DNA of 25,191 bases from a virus, in IMG/VR virus record IMGVR_UViG_3300024999_000365, positions 1-25,191 of that record; one strand, given 5' to 3'. The notes below the pieces were generated by a model. It searched no databases and was not told the DNA's origin. It saw only the letters and a program-made list of their open reading frames with translations. This document shows, piece by piece, positions 13,831 to 21,787 of this stretch (within the stretch, counting starts at the first letter, position 1; each line of letters starts with the position of its first letter). The translations under genes were made by a program, and so were the position numbers.

Positions 13831-15423
13831 TTAGTCTACAACTTTATTTTCATTGCTATCATTATCTCTAGTAATTTCATTTGAATCAGAAATTCCTTTA
13901 CCTAAATCTTCAGCAGTTGGTCTGCCACCTTTATTATCTTTACTACTCAGAGTATGACTACTCATCAATGGTTTAATTTTATCTCTTAAGCCAAAAATAT
14001 CCATCATTCCATTCAAGCCATTTATCTCAAATGGCTCATAATCCATCGAGGCCATCCATTTTATATAGTGACTGTCATCATATTGAATTGCTTTTGTAAG
14101 CTCTTCTCTTGTATCTTTTATGCTAAATTTGTCTCCAAAAAGACGTATCCCAAATTTATATTTACCTGTTTTTTGAGCTAACTGAGAATTTAAAAATCTC
14201 TCAAAAATAGGATATAAATGAGAAACGAACGCAACATCTGTCTCAAGACTAGCTTTTATAGCTGATGCACTTTTTGCATCACTAGAACCCATTATATTAG
14301 CATTTACTCCAGCATTTTCCCAAAACTTAGAGTTTGTTTGACTTCCTAATATATTAATAAATTGATTATCTGCCACCTTAAGCTCTGATGCTTCTAAAGG
14401 ACTTCCGAATGCAACCGCACCATAAGGGAGTGAAGACTGGGCAATAGCTATCCAATTTGCTATTAATTTTTGGTCAATAGTCATTTTTCCGTCCTTGTCT
14501 ACAGGAGACTTCATATATATTAATTTCCACGTATCAAGAAGAGTTTTAGTTTTTAATAGTTTTTTATACTCTTGAACATCTAAAGCATCTTTAAATAATG
14601 ACCTAAGTGGATTTAGTCTAGCAGCTTTTGTATCATCAAATAAAAATACCGCACTTTTCTCTGGAGGCATTTGTTTATAATATTGAATTCCTTTATTTGT
14701 CTGGTAATCAATATAAAAATCATCAAACCAATTTAAAAATTCAGGAGCATAATCAGCTAATGCTTGAGGTGCTTTTAAAAAGAATGACATATTAAAAGAA
14801 TACGTATATCCTAAACTAGTTCTACCATCTATCACACACCATTGAGGTGGCATTTCTTGTAAATCTATAAAGTCTGCCGATTCACGAACATAATAATATT
14901 TTCCACCTTCTCTAATTACTCCCAACATTACATTTTGAAATTGCTCCTTAACTCTAAATTTTCTTAACCAAGTTAAGGCTTTATTATAAGACTTTTTGAA
15001 TGAAATTAAATCTTTTTTATCTGTTGGGATTGGAGTAATAGGATATACATAATAATTAAATGTTAAGAGGGTACTAAAATGATAAATAGTTCTTTCATAT
15101 TGCATCACTACGCCTTCAAGATATTGAGATAAACTACTTAATTGCTGTTCAAACTGCTGAGGATATACCAACCAATTTTCGATATCTTTTGAAGAAGGTT
15201 TATAGGGAGCAATATTTATATCTTTCATTAAATTATTAGCATATTGAGGAGTATAATAAGGATTATCACGTATTTGTTGCAATGAAGAATATAAGGTATT
15301 AGCATAATCACGCATGAATTGTTCTGGTGACATTTCAGGAGATGGAGTGGTCGTAATTATAGGTTGAGGAGAAGAATTTGATGATGGAAGAGATATATTT
15401 TGTCTTTGTTTTTTTCTTGCCAA
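13831..15423 (-). CDS. Portal protein
   Basis: A protein of about 530 aa directly downstream of the large terminase, the standard portal position and size. It has a Pro/Ser/Thr-rich N-terminus, then FMRDYANTLYSSLQQIRDNPYY. A core follows with MLGVIREGGKYYYVRES, LQEMPPQWCVIDGRTSLGYT (the portal 'PxxWcxidg' strand) and LNPLRSLFKDALDVQEYKKLLKTKTLLDTWK, a portal stem/wing helix pattern. Near the end comes IMGSSDAKSASAIKASLETDVAFVSHLYPIFERFLN, the helix that lines the channel. GTG 15433-15435 is part of the SD GAGGTGA; TTG 15421-15423 lies 8 bases after it and gives (M)ARKKQRQ, so I use the TTG. The portal forms the dodecameric DNA gate. Confidence 0.8.
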   Translation of the reverse strand: MARKKQRQNISLPSSNSSPQPIITTTPSPEMSPEQFMRDYANTLYSSLQQIRDNPYYTPQYANNLMKDINIAPYKPSSKDIENWLVYPQQFEQQLSSLSQYLEGVVMQYERTIYHFSTLLTFNYYVYPITPIPTDKKDLISFKKSYNKALTWLRKFRVKEQFQNVMLGVIREGGKYYYVRESADFIDLQEMPPQWCVIDGRTSLGYTYSFNMSFFLKAPQALADYAPEFLNWFDDFYIDYQTNKGIQYYKQMPPEKSAVFLFDDTKAARLNPLRSLFKDALDVQEYKKLLKTKTLLDTWKLIYMKSPVDKDGKMTIDQKLIANWIAIAQSSLPYGAVAFGSPLEASELKVADNQFINILGSQTNSKFWENAGVNANIMGSSDAKSASAIKASLETDVAFVSHLYPIFERFLNSQLAQKTGKYKFGIRLFGDKFSIKDTREELTKAIQYDDSHYIKWMASMDYEPFEINGLNGMMDIFGLRDKIKPLMSSHTLSSKDNKGGRPTAEDLGKGISDSNEITRDNDSNENKVVD

Positions 15424-15493
15424 ATTTATTTTCACCTCATTTCTGTGGGAGTATAGAGTTGGTTATTATTATATTTTATGTTACAATTATTTT

Positions 15494-17362
15494 TTAATTA
15501 TCGAAGTCCTTCCAAGGGGTTGATGTTGGAGGTATGAAACAATCTTCGTAATTATTGTTGTCTGATTCTTTCATTAAATCTTTTTCTAAAATTGAAGCGT
15601 AGAAGTTGGAATATGAGATCGCAGAATATCTATCCTTTCGTTGTCCAGACATTTCTTTTAATTTAATATATCCTGTACTTTGATTGATTTCTGACTCCAA
15701 CAAGACCATTTCATTAACCAAAGCATCTGTATGAGCAAAAGGAGCTTCTAGTTTAGCAACCATTTCAGGAGACAATTTAGATAGGTTTTCAATTTTAGAA
15801 ATGAAATCATATGAGTCATTTTTATTTACTAACAATTTAATTTTATTTCTCTTGATATTATCTCTTAACGATACTGCTATTTCAGAATTGAATTCTGAGG
15901 TTGCAGATATTGTATAAATCTTTTGATCTGCATTTGGCACTAAGCACCTTTCCTGCATTTTTTCTTCATTCATACTATTTAAAGCAGGATATTCAATTCC
16001 TCTATCTTTATCATATAGTCTTTTACATAGATTATCATAAACTCCAATTCCATTTCCTTGTCTATCAATTACTATAAAATCACAATCTAAATCATCAAAT
16101 AATTGTCTAATTCTTATTGCTTGTAATTCGGTATGAGCACCTACCATAGTTTCCATATAGGGTATAATTCTTTCATAACCTTTAAAATTATTTCCATCTC
16201 TTTTAGACACCATTGGAAGTAATTGCATCAACATAAATACTGAAGCATCGTTTTGTTTAGTCCCAATTGCAGCTAAATCACAACTTAATATTCTGACTTC
16301 TCCTTTTTCTTTTGGAGAATATTTAAATTTTTTATCTTTTATGGTTTCATAAAATGGTTTTGGATATATAGGTTTATATATCTTTCTTATTTGAGTCAAT
16401 TCATCTGTTTTAAAAAAAGCTTTTTCGCTCTCTCCAAAAAATAAACAGTCCATTTCCATTGTCCAACTAACAATATCCATATCTTCTTCTGCTAGTTCAT
16501 CAAGCAATTGATCTTTATTAGTTAAATTTTCTTTAATTGCAAATTGATACGGAAGTCCACAAATAAAATATTTTTTACCCCTTAACATTGCATTTAAAAA
16601 TACTTTATATCTATCAAAAGACCAATTAAATTTATACCAACAAGACGATAAAAATATTTCCTGATTTCGTTCTAGATATTCTTGCTTGTTTTTGTATTCT
16701 GGCTTCTCTAAAAAACCTGGTTGTCTAGAAGCAGCTAAAAACCTTCTTAAAACTCCTCTATAAATTACAGGGTCAATCATCCGAAATTCGTCCAAGATCA
16801 AAATATTTGCGCGGGCTGATCTGGCTCCTTGTGTGGCTGCTGTAACTTTAATCCATGAACCATTTACGAACTCAACATTTGGGTCATCTGTATTCATTGA
16901 TGTTCTAATGGAACCTTTAATTTCTCGTCTTAGCATACCTGTTTTAGATTTAGCTATTAATTCAGGAATTTTTTCAGTTACAATCTTCATTGCCTGAGAT
17001 TTTTGCCCAGCAGCCACAACTATTTTTGTCTCAGGCCATAGAATGCATTTTATTACACAATATAAAGCTGTCAAATAGGTTTTGCCCAATCCTCTGCTAG
17101 CGAGAAACATTGTGTAATTATAATGAACCATACAATATAGTAATATTTTTTGAAAAGTTTTCAAAGATAGTCCTAAATACTCTTCTGCAAAAATATCTGG
17201 GCGAGAACGATAAAAAGAAGCCCAGTCTCCAACACCATTCATTAGCTTTTCTGACCTAGTTAGTTTTTGATCTCCTTTATTATAATTTCTTGTTTTATCA
17301 AAAACACCAACTGTATTTGTTGCTTTATTTCTTTTTACTTCGAAGTTTTTATATCCAGCGAT
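15494..17362 (-). CDS. terL: Large terminase subunit (ATPase-nuclease), AUC start proposed
   Basis: The DNA packaging motor. From the first ATG (17240-17242) the protein would be 582 aa; the reading frame is open for 40 more codons upstream. ATC 17360-17362 lies 6 bases after TTAGGTGA and gives (M)AGYKNFEVKRN..., a basic N-terminus usual for this family. The ATG has only a weak AGG 12 bases upstream. In 622-residue numbering, Walker A SRGLGKT is at about 89-95, and Walker B is ILILDEF. The RNase H-like nuclease acids are in LSCDLAAIG, FIVIDRQG and AHTDALV. The WASFYRSRPDIFAEEYLG block upstream of the ATPase is also typical. It follows the zinc-finger gene by 19 bases. Confidence 0.9.
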   Translation of the reverse strand: MAGYKNFEVKRNKATNTVGVFDKTRNYNKGDQKLTRSEKLMNGVGDWASFYRSRPDIFAEEYLGLSLKTFQKILLYCMVHYNYTMFLASRGLGKTYLTALYCVIKCILWPETKIVVAAGQKSQAMKIVTEKIPELIAKSKTGMLRREIKGSIRTSMNTDDPNVEFVNGSWIKVTAATQGARSARANILILDEFRMIDPVIYRGVLRRFLAASRQPGFLEKPEYKNKQEYLERNQEIFLSSCWYKFNWSFDRYKVFLNAMLRGKKYFICGLPYQFAIKENLTNKDQLLDELAEEDMDIVSWTMEMDCLFFGESEKAFFKTDELTQIRKIYKPIYPKPFYETIKDKKFKYSPKEKGEVRILSCDLAAIGTKQNDASVFMLMQLLPMVSKRDGNNFKGYERIIPYMETMVGAHTELQAIRIRQLFDDLDCDFIVIDRQGNGIGVYDNLCKRLYDKDRGIEYPALNSMNEEKMQERCLVPNADQKIYTISATSEFNSEIAVSLRDNIKRNKIKLLVNKNDSYDFISKIENLSKLSPEMVAKLEAPFAHTDALVNEMVLLESEINQSTGYIKLKEMSGQRKDRYSAISYSNFYASILEKDLMKESDNNNYEDCFIPPTSTPWKDFDN

Positions 17363-17381
17363 TATATATCACCTAATTTCT

Positions 17382-18374
17382 CTACTCCTCATCTTCATTT
17401 TGTATACTATCAAAATCAATAGTATACTCTTTTAAAGAATCCTCGTATTTGTCTACTGTTTCATTATTTAAATTCATCATTTTTGCTAAATGACCAACCA
17501 TGTAAACATCAATATATTTTTTCATTTCATCATCCAATGTTTCATGGACTGGTTTTTCATTTTCCCATTTTTTTATTAATGTACCAAAAGTAACTTGATC
17601 GTTTGCTTCTGCTCCTGTTGCCTGAACTGGTTTCATATTTGCATCATTCATAAGTTTACTTCTTGTTTCAATTAATTTATTAATTTCCCCTTTAGTATCT
17701 TTGCCTTCTTGTCTTATTTTTTCAATGTCAAGATTAATAAAAGAAATATCTTTCATGATCATTTCCATGCCATAATCTGGACACTCAAAACTTGACTTAA
17801 TCTTAAATATTTCTTCTACAAGGAAATCATATTCCCAATTTTCTCTATTTTTCCCCCAATATTTTACTGTTTCTTCTGGAATTCCATCATAATCATATAA
17901 TTCTTGATTTTTTGACATATCAGTATTCATATTTATACTTGTTGTTTCCATATTGTCTTTAATATAATTAAAATCACTATCTTTATATCTAAAAGTATCC
18001 ATTTTTTCATTACTCTTATTTGTTGAAGAGAGTTTGCTTTTATAATATCCAAGAACCCGATCAGCTTTTTTCCCTTTAGTTAGTAAACTTTCTATATGTG
18101 ATTGTGTTTGCTTTAAAGCTTCCGCACTAAACCTAATATCTAAATCTTGACAAGTTAATTGTAAAGCAACTTCTAAAATATTATGTATTGAGAAATAATC
18201 CTCATAAATTTGATTACAGCATTCACGGCATATGCTCATAAAACCATTTTTGTCAAGCATAGGATTCGTTGCTTCATAAAAATTAGTTTGAGACTTATGT
18301 TTCATACATACCCTACAATATATTTCTCCAACATTTTCTTTAGGTTCTCTTATTGTTTTAGTCGTCCTTGGAAT
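17382..18374 (-). CDS. Zinc-finger protein in the small-terminase position (AUU start)
   Basis: A protein of about 330 aa directly upstream of the large terminase. A four-Cys zinc module opens it: CRVC (20-23) and CREC (49-52), with TNFYEATNPMLDKNG between them, a pattern common in phage zinc-ribbon proteins. The rest is mostly helical and ends in an acidic tail. The first in-frame ATG (18303-18305) comes after the first CxxC and would destroy the zinc site. Upstream there is no ATG, GTG, TTG or CTG before the in-frame TGA. GAGGTGA (18381-18387) is followed, 6 bases on, by ATT 18372-18374, giving (M)PRTTKTI. The small-terminase role is inferred from position. The alternative is a frameshift from the short upstream ORF. 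Confidence 0.65.
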   Translation of the reverse strand: MPRTTKTIREPKENVGEIYCRVCMKHKSQTNFYEATNPMLDKNGFMSICRECCNQIYEDYFSIHNILEVALQLTCQDLDIRFSAEALKQTQSHIESLLTKGKKADRVLGYYKSKLSSTNKSNEKMDTFRYKDSDFNYIKDNMETTSINMNTDMSKNQELYDYDGIPEETVKYWGKNRENWEYDFLVEEIFKIKSSFECPDYGMEMIMKDISFINLDIEKIRQEGKDTKGEINKLIETRSKLMNDANMKPVQATGAEANDQVTFGTLIKKWENEKPVHETLDDEMKKYIDVYMVGHLAKMMNLNNETVDKYEDSLKEYTIDFDSIQNEDEE

Positions 18375-18427
18375 GCGAATTCACCTCTTTTGTTACCAAC
18401 ATCTTCTAATTCCTTCTTTCCGTACAT
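18350..18427 (-). CDS. Short upstream ORF overlapping the zinc-finger gene start
   Basis: 25 codons (MYGKKELEDVGNKRGEF...) from ATG 18425-18427, with GGAG 8 bases before it. The stop lies 22 bases inside the downstream zinc-finger gene, in another frame. The SD falls inside the GTACGGAGAA arm of the pseudoknot candidate, so folding could hide it. It may be a coupling leader for the AUU-start gene, or the remains of a longer N-terminus. Confidence 0.35.
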   Translation of the reverse strand: MYGKKELEDVGNKRGEFAFQGRLKQ

Positions 18428-18433
18428 TTTTAT

Positions 18434-18510
18434 TTCTCCGTACTAACCACATAAAAATAAATAGAAGAGAGGGTACGGAGAATAGGAGCAACCCTAAACT
18501 ACCTCTCTTC
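18434..18510 (-). promoter_or_regulatory. Terminator hairpin with H-type pseudoknot potential before the terminase genes
   Basis: On the minus strand, GAAGAGAGG (18510-18502) pairs with CCTCTCTTC (18472-18464), followed by TATTTATTTTT: a terminator. The ten bases just before the 3' arm, TTCTCCGTAC (18482-18473), are perfectly complementary to GTACGGAGAA (18443-18434) downstream. The two stems interleave, with 19- and 20-base connecting loops and no gap between helices, which is a feasible pseudoknot. A second GTACGG (18419-18424) could compete. Confidence 0.55.
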
Positions 18511-18532
18511 CAATGAACAAATTATGCTCACA

Positions 18533-18559
18533 TAAAAACATCGCCAATTAAGACGATGT
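18533..18559 (-). terminator. Terminator after the GIY-YIG pseudogene
   Basis: On the minus strand, a 6-bp stem ACATCG/CGATGT with a 10-base loop runs into TTTTTATG. It lies 24 bases after the stop of the frameshifted gene and just before the larger hairpin at 18464-18510. Confidence 0.6.
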
Positions 18560-18582
18560 ATAATCTAAACATAATTCAAACT

Positions 18583-18920
18583 CTAAAAATTTTTCATTCT
18601 CTTATAAATCCTAACCTTGCCACTATCATCATCCAACTCAATCCAATTACTTTGAATCACATTATTGCTATTAATCCATTCAGCAATTTCATTTGAACAA
18701 TTAAACCACTCTCCTGAATGTCTAATCCTTAATAAATCCCATTGAGTATGTAGTGCTTTTTCCAAACTAACATTACCCAAAACATAGCCAAGCAAAGCTA
18801 ATTTCCACTTACTCCAGTAGATAAACTTTTTTTTCTTTTCTCAATATTTTTAGTAAAACCAATTTTAATAGAATTATCATTTATATTAAGGAAGAAGTAT
18901 ACAAAACCTGAATCATTCAA
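18583..18920 (-). pseudogene. Frameshifted GIY-YIG (T5orf172/Mug113-like) nuclease
   Basis: Two adjacent reading frames together give one recognisable domain. Frame one starts at TTG 18918-18920, 8 bases after AAGGA. It reads MNDSGFVYFF...NSIKIGFTKNIEKRKKSLSTGVSGN and stops at TAG 18798-18800. The second frame continues LALLGYVLGNVSLEKALHTQW...RIRHSGEWF and ends at 18583. Blocks 'VYF', 'KIGFTKN', 'EKRxxxLSTG', 'LLG', 'EKALH' and 'GEWF' are the conserved order of T5orf172/GIY-YIG domains. Loss of one T in GGAAATTTAGC would explain the break exactly. An intact protein would be about 112 aa. Real decay is most likely; a sequencing error at a short T-run is possible. A terminator follows the gene. 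Confidence 0.65.
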
Positions 18921-18959
18921 ATTATCAATCCTTATACATTATTATATTTTATTTTGCAA

Positions 18960-18994
18960 ACAACAAAGAGTATATACATCTTTGCATATACTCT
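18960..18994 (-). terminator. Terminator after the Cys-rich protein
   Basis: On the minus strand, AGAGTATAT pairs with ATATACTCT (9 bp, 10-base loop) and is followed by TTGTTGTTTGC. It is 57 bases after the stop of the 254-aa gene. The rest of 18921-19051 is AT-rich with no other feature. Confidence 0.6.
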
Positions 18995-19051
18995 CGACTT
19001 GACTACAAAATATTAATTTAAAACTTAGATTTTAATTTATTATTTTACTAA

Positions 19052-19816
19052 CTAATCCTCTAAAAATTCATACATGTTATACTTAGCACTTTCTATTCCC
19101 AATTCCTTGCATTTAAAAGCTAATTTTACAACGCTTTCAATAACACAATCAGGACAACCATTAAAAACATGCTCTAAGCACTCATTGATAAATTCTTTCA
19201 TATAGTCTTCTGAACATTCTTCACAATAGCAATCTAATTCTTTAACTTCTTGTTCTGCTTGACAGATAGGGCATTCACATTGTTCTTCCAATTCATTATC
19301 CTCACATTCATATTCATCATCATGATTACCTCTACCACAATGCTCATCACAACCAACGCAATTAGCACATTCAGGACTTACATCATATTGACTGTCATAT
19401 CCTTCCATCGTATTACCATTCTCACAATCCTCATCCACCAATTCACAAAATACTACTTTAGTATCTTTACCTCCTAAAAATTCCCTAACATCTCCAAAAG
19501 ACATGTCTGTAAATACAAAATAATCTAGATTATCACCTTCGCTATATTTATATGTTTCATCTTGATCCCATTTTGCATACTCACAAAAGAAATCAATATC
19601 TCCATCTTTGTAAAAAGACATTGAAACATAATATTCATCAATTTCTGAAGATAATTCGACTGAATTTGCTTCAACTCCATATTCATTTCCTAAATAATCA
19701 TAAATATAGTGAGCCAATTCAAATCCACAGATAAATGTAAAATCTCTATCAGATTCAATATGAGAGTCAATAATATTTTCAACTTGAGATAAAGTATATT
19801 TTTGCTTATTAATCAT
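19052..19816 (-). CDS. Acidic, Cys-rich protein of unknown function
   Basis: A 254-aa protein; AGGA lies 9 bases before ATG 19814-19816. Residues 1-110 form an alpha/beta domain (FTFICGFELAHYIYDYLGNEYGV, DEYYVSMSFYKDGDIDFFCEYA, YFVFTDMSFGDVREFL). The middle is strikingly acidic and Cys-rich: CANCVGCDEHC, CECPIC and CYCEEC within about 65 residues. The end is helical with GCPDCVIESVVKLAFKCKELG. The Cys pairs could bind two or three zinc ions or an Fe-S cluster. It is co-oriented with the next upstream gene (28-base gap), and that gene also carries a CxCPQC-type motif, so the two may work together. I do not recognise a family. Confidence 0.7.
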   Translation of the reverse strand: MINKQKYTLSQVENIIDSHIESDRDFTFICGFELAHYIYDYLGNEYGVEANSVELSSEIDEYYVSMSFYKDGDIDFFCEYAKWDQDETYKYSEGDNLDYFVFTDMSFGDVREFLGGKDTKVVFCELVDEDCENGNTMEGYDSQYDVSPECANCVGCDEHCGRGNHDDEYECEDNELEEQCECPICQAEQEVKELDCYCEECSEDYMKEFINECLEHVFNGCPDCVIESVVKLAFKCKELGIESAKYNMYEFLED

Positions 19817-19844
19817 TTTGTGATTTCCTGCCTTTATTTTTATT

Positions 19845-20330
19845 TTATTCTTCTTCGATTACATCAAACTGACTCATAAAATTATCTAATTGTACATCCA
19901 ACTGAGCAGAAACCTTAATCATACTATTTCCAAGTTGACTATATATTTCAGTAGATGTTTCTAAACCAGTCTTTGTTTTTATAGCGTCTATATAATTAGT
20001 TAATAAATCCTTTGCTTCATAATCATCCATTTCTCTAATAGTATAAATTATATCTAACAATTCTTGACATTGAGGACAATCACATTCTTCATTAGACTCA
20101 TATTCGGAATCATTAGAATTATATTTATTAATATTAGTGACATTACTAGGTTTAGTAGGATTACTATTTTCAGGACTTCCATTCATTTTAGGAAGAGGAG
20201 GCATGATGTATAGAGATTCATCCAAAGAGACTTTATCATATGTTTCTTTATCTACAAATTTATTATTTATCATAAATTCTGATTTACCATCTGTAATAAT
20301 TTCCTTAAACATTATCTTCTCAAATGCCAT
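19845..20330 (-). CDS. Hypothetical protein with CDCPQC motif
   Basis: A 161-aa protein; GAGG lies 8 bases before ATG 20328-20330. A short folded N-terminus (IMFKEIITDGKSEFMINNKFVDKE) is followed by a low-complexity Asn/Pro/Ser linker (about 50-75) and an acidic stretch with CDCPQC. The C-terminal 70 residues are helical (LLDIIYTIREMDDYEAKDLL, then KVSAQLDVQLDNFMSQFD). The adjacent downstream gene has the similar CECPIC motif. It lies between the metallophosphoesterase and that Cys-rich protein and is probably in one transcript with both. No function can be assigned. Confidence 0.7.
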   Translation of the reverse strand: MAFEKIMFKEIITDGKSEFMINNKFVDKETYDKVSLDESLYIMPPLPKMNGSPENSNPTKPSNVTNINKYNSNDSEYESNEECDCPQCQELLDIIYTIREMDDYEAKDLLTNYIDAIKTKTGLETSTEIYSQLGNSMIKVSAQLDVQLDNFMSQFDVIEEE

Positions 20331-20371
20331 TTAAGTATCCTCATATTCTTTCTAATTATTTTATATTTTAT

Positions 20372-21583
20372 TTAAACCACACAATCATAAGCACACAAAA
20401 ATCCTTGCTCACCAATGATAGTTATAGTTTGACTTGCTTCACCAACATATCTGTGATTAGTTGAATATTCATCGAAATTAACGAAAACTCCACCCGTAAT
20501 AACCTTACATTTATCCACAGTAATTATCTCAAATCTGTGTCTGTGACCTAAGAAAATGAATTTAGGTTTCTTGTCTAATAATGATAAAAATCTACTAGGA
20601 GCATTTTTAGGCACATCATTATCGCCATGACTCAAGCAACAATAATGACCTTTAACATAAAATTCAGCAATTGTATTATCTAATATAGACTTCTCAAACT
20701 TAATATTCTTTAAATTTGCAGTTCTCAATTCCATAAATTCTAATACAAAATTCTCATATCTATCTTTGTTTTCTGCCTTATCCTTAAATTCATTATTCCG
20801 ACTGTGATTTCCGGTTACAAAATGCACAATAATTTCTTCAAAATGATTACTCAATTTCTCAATAAATTTAGACATATATTCAGAAAATCTTTTAGTTTGT
20901 TCAACAATGCCATATTGATTATTCCTTACTATGGTTTCATGAATAATTCCTGATAGGGCATCCCCTGAGAAGCATAAATGGCACTTATTAATCTTTTCTT
21001 TCTTTTTAATATCCAATATTTGCAAAGTGTAATTAGCTAATCTTTTAAGGAAAACATCTTCATTGTATTTCTCAAATTCATTATCTACAGTTAAACCAAA
21101 ATGGGTATCGCTAATCTGAACTACCATCTCATTATCTTCACCGTATGTATGTTTTGGTTCAATAAATTCTAAATGTTTTAAATCTTTAATTGACTCCTTA
21201 ATTAAATCATTTAAAGATTCTTTACGGGCAAGGTATCTTATGTCTTTATTTATAGATGTTCTTAAATCTTGAAGTTTTACTCTTTCCTTCTTGAGATTTA
21301 TTTCTTTCAAATTAAGGTCAGAAATTTGCCCACCATCATTTTTAATTTCTACAGATTCTTTATAATTAGTAGTAGATGGAGCAGGAATGATTAATTCTCT
21401 ATCACAATCACCAATAATAATATCTCTTGCTTTTAATGTTCCATTTGCTTTGCGATATTTCTTAAATTTACTCCTCAATGCCTCTCCACTGGTATAATTA
21501 AATTCCAATGCCAACGAATCCCATGATCTATTCAGAGTTTTATTATATTTTTTGTAACAAATTTCTATTAACTTACTATCCAA
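20372..21583 (-). CDS. Metallophosphoesterase (calcineurin-like) with N-terminal HTH-like segment
   Basis: A 403-aa protein. Residues about 12-45 look like a helix-turn-helix (NRSWDSLALEFNYTSGEALRSKFKKYR). A charged helical linker leads to a two-metal phosphoesterase domain with every signature in order: SDTHFG (158-163), SGDALSG (206-212), TGNHSR (257-262), LSHGD (317-321) and LGHRHR (345-350). These are the metal and catalytic ligands of the Mre11/SbcD and calcineurin superfamily. A nuclease or phosphodiesterase acting on phage DNA or nucleotides is likely; the putative DNA-binding start favours DNA. TTG 21581-21583 is the start, with GAGG 6 bases upstream. No SbcC-type ATPase is in the window. 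Confidence 0.85.
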   Translation of the reverse strand: MDSKLIEICYKKYNKTLNRSWDSLALEFNYTSGEALRSKFKKYRKANGTLKARDIIIGDCDRELIIPAPSTTNYKESVEIKNDGGQISDLNLKEINLKKERVKLQDLRTSINKDIRYLARKESLNDLIKESIKDLKHLEFIEPKHTYGEDNEMVVQISDTHFGLTVDNEFEKYNEDVFLKRLANYTLQILDIKKKEKINKCHLCFSGDALSGIIHETIVRNNQYGIVEQTKRFSEYMSKFIEKLSNHFEEIIVHFVTGNHSRNNEFKDKAENKDRYENFVLEFMELRTANLKNIKFEKSILDNTIAEFYVKGHYCCLSHGDNDVPKNAPSRFLSLLDKKPKFIFLGHRHRFEIITVDKCKVITGGVFVNFDEYSTNHRYVGEASQTITIIGEQGFLCAYDCVV

Positions 21584-21618
21584 TTTATACCTCGTTACAA
21601 TTTATTTTCATCTTCAAT

Positions 21619-21642
21619 AATCACAAATCGACCAATGTGATT
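21619..21642. terminator. Small hairpin between the zinc-ribbon gene and the phosphoesterase
   Basis: AATCACA and TGTGATT form a 7-bp stem with a 10-base loop. The T-rich flank (TTTATATT) is on the plus strand, whereas genes run on the minus strand, so termination in the useful direction is doubtful. It starts two bases after the stop of the 47-aa gene. Confidence 0.3.
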
Positions 21643-21643
21643 T

Positions 21644-21787
21644 TTATATTACCGTAAAGTAACCACAATCCTGACAATACAATATTGTTTTTCCACAATA
21701 AAATTTTAAATAAAACCTATTCTTACCACAAGTAAGACTTGGGCAAGTTGTATCTGCGTTTTCTATATCATAAACTAATTCATACAT
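21644..21787 (-). CDS. 47-aa zinc-ribbon protein
   Basis: A short gene with a textbook SD (AAGGAGG, 6 bases before ATG 21785-21787) and an uninterrupted frame of 47 codons. The sequence begins MYELVYDIENADTTC and carries C15-x4-C20 and C38-x2-C41 (YCQDCGYFTV), with an extra C31 between them. This is the layout of a small zinc ribbon, as in transcription- or translation-associated phage mini-proteins. It lies immediately downstream of the candidate large non-coding RNA and upstream of the metallophosphoesterase. It may bind nucleic acid, conceivably the neighbouring RNA; that last point is speculation from position. Confidence 0.75.
   Translation of the reverse strand: MYELVYDIENADTTCPSLTCGKNRFYLKFYCGKTILYCQDCGYFTVI

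Noticed and set aside
18798-18810. Programmed -1 frameshift in the GIY-YIG gene
   Set aside because: The break does not fit a good X-XXY-YYZ slippery heptamer and no stimulatory hairpin is evident; a one-base deletion is simpler.
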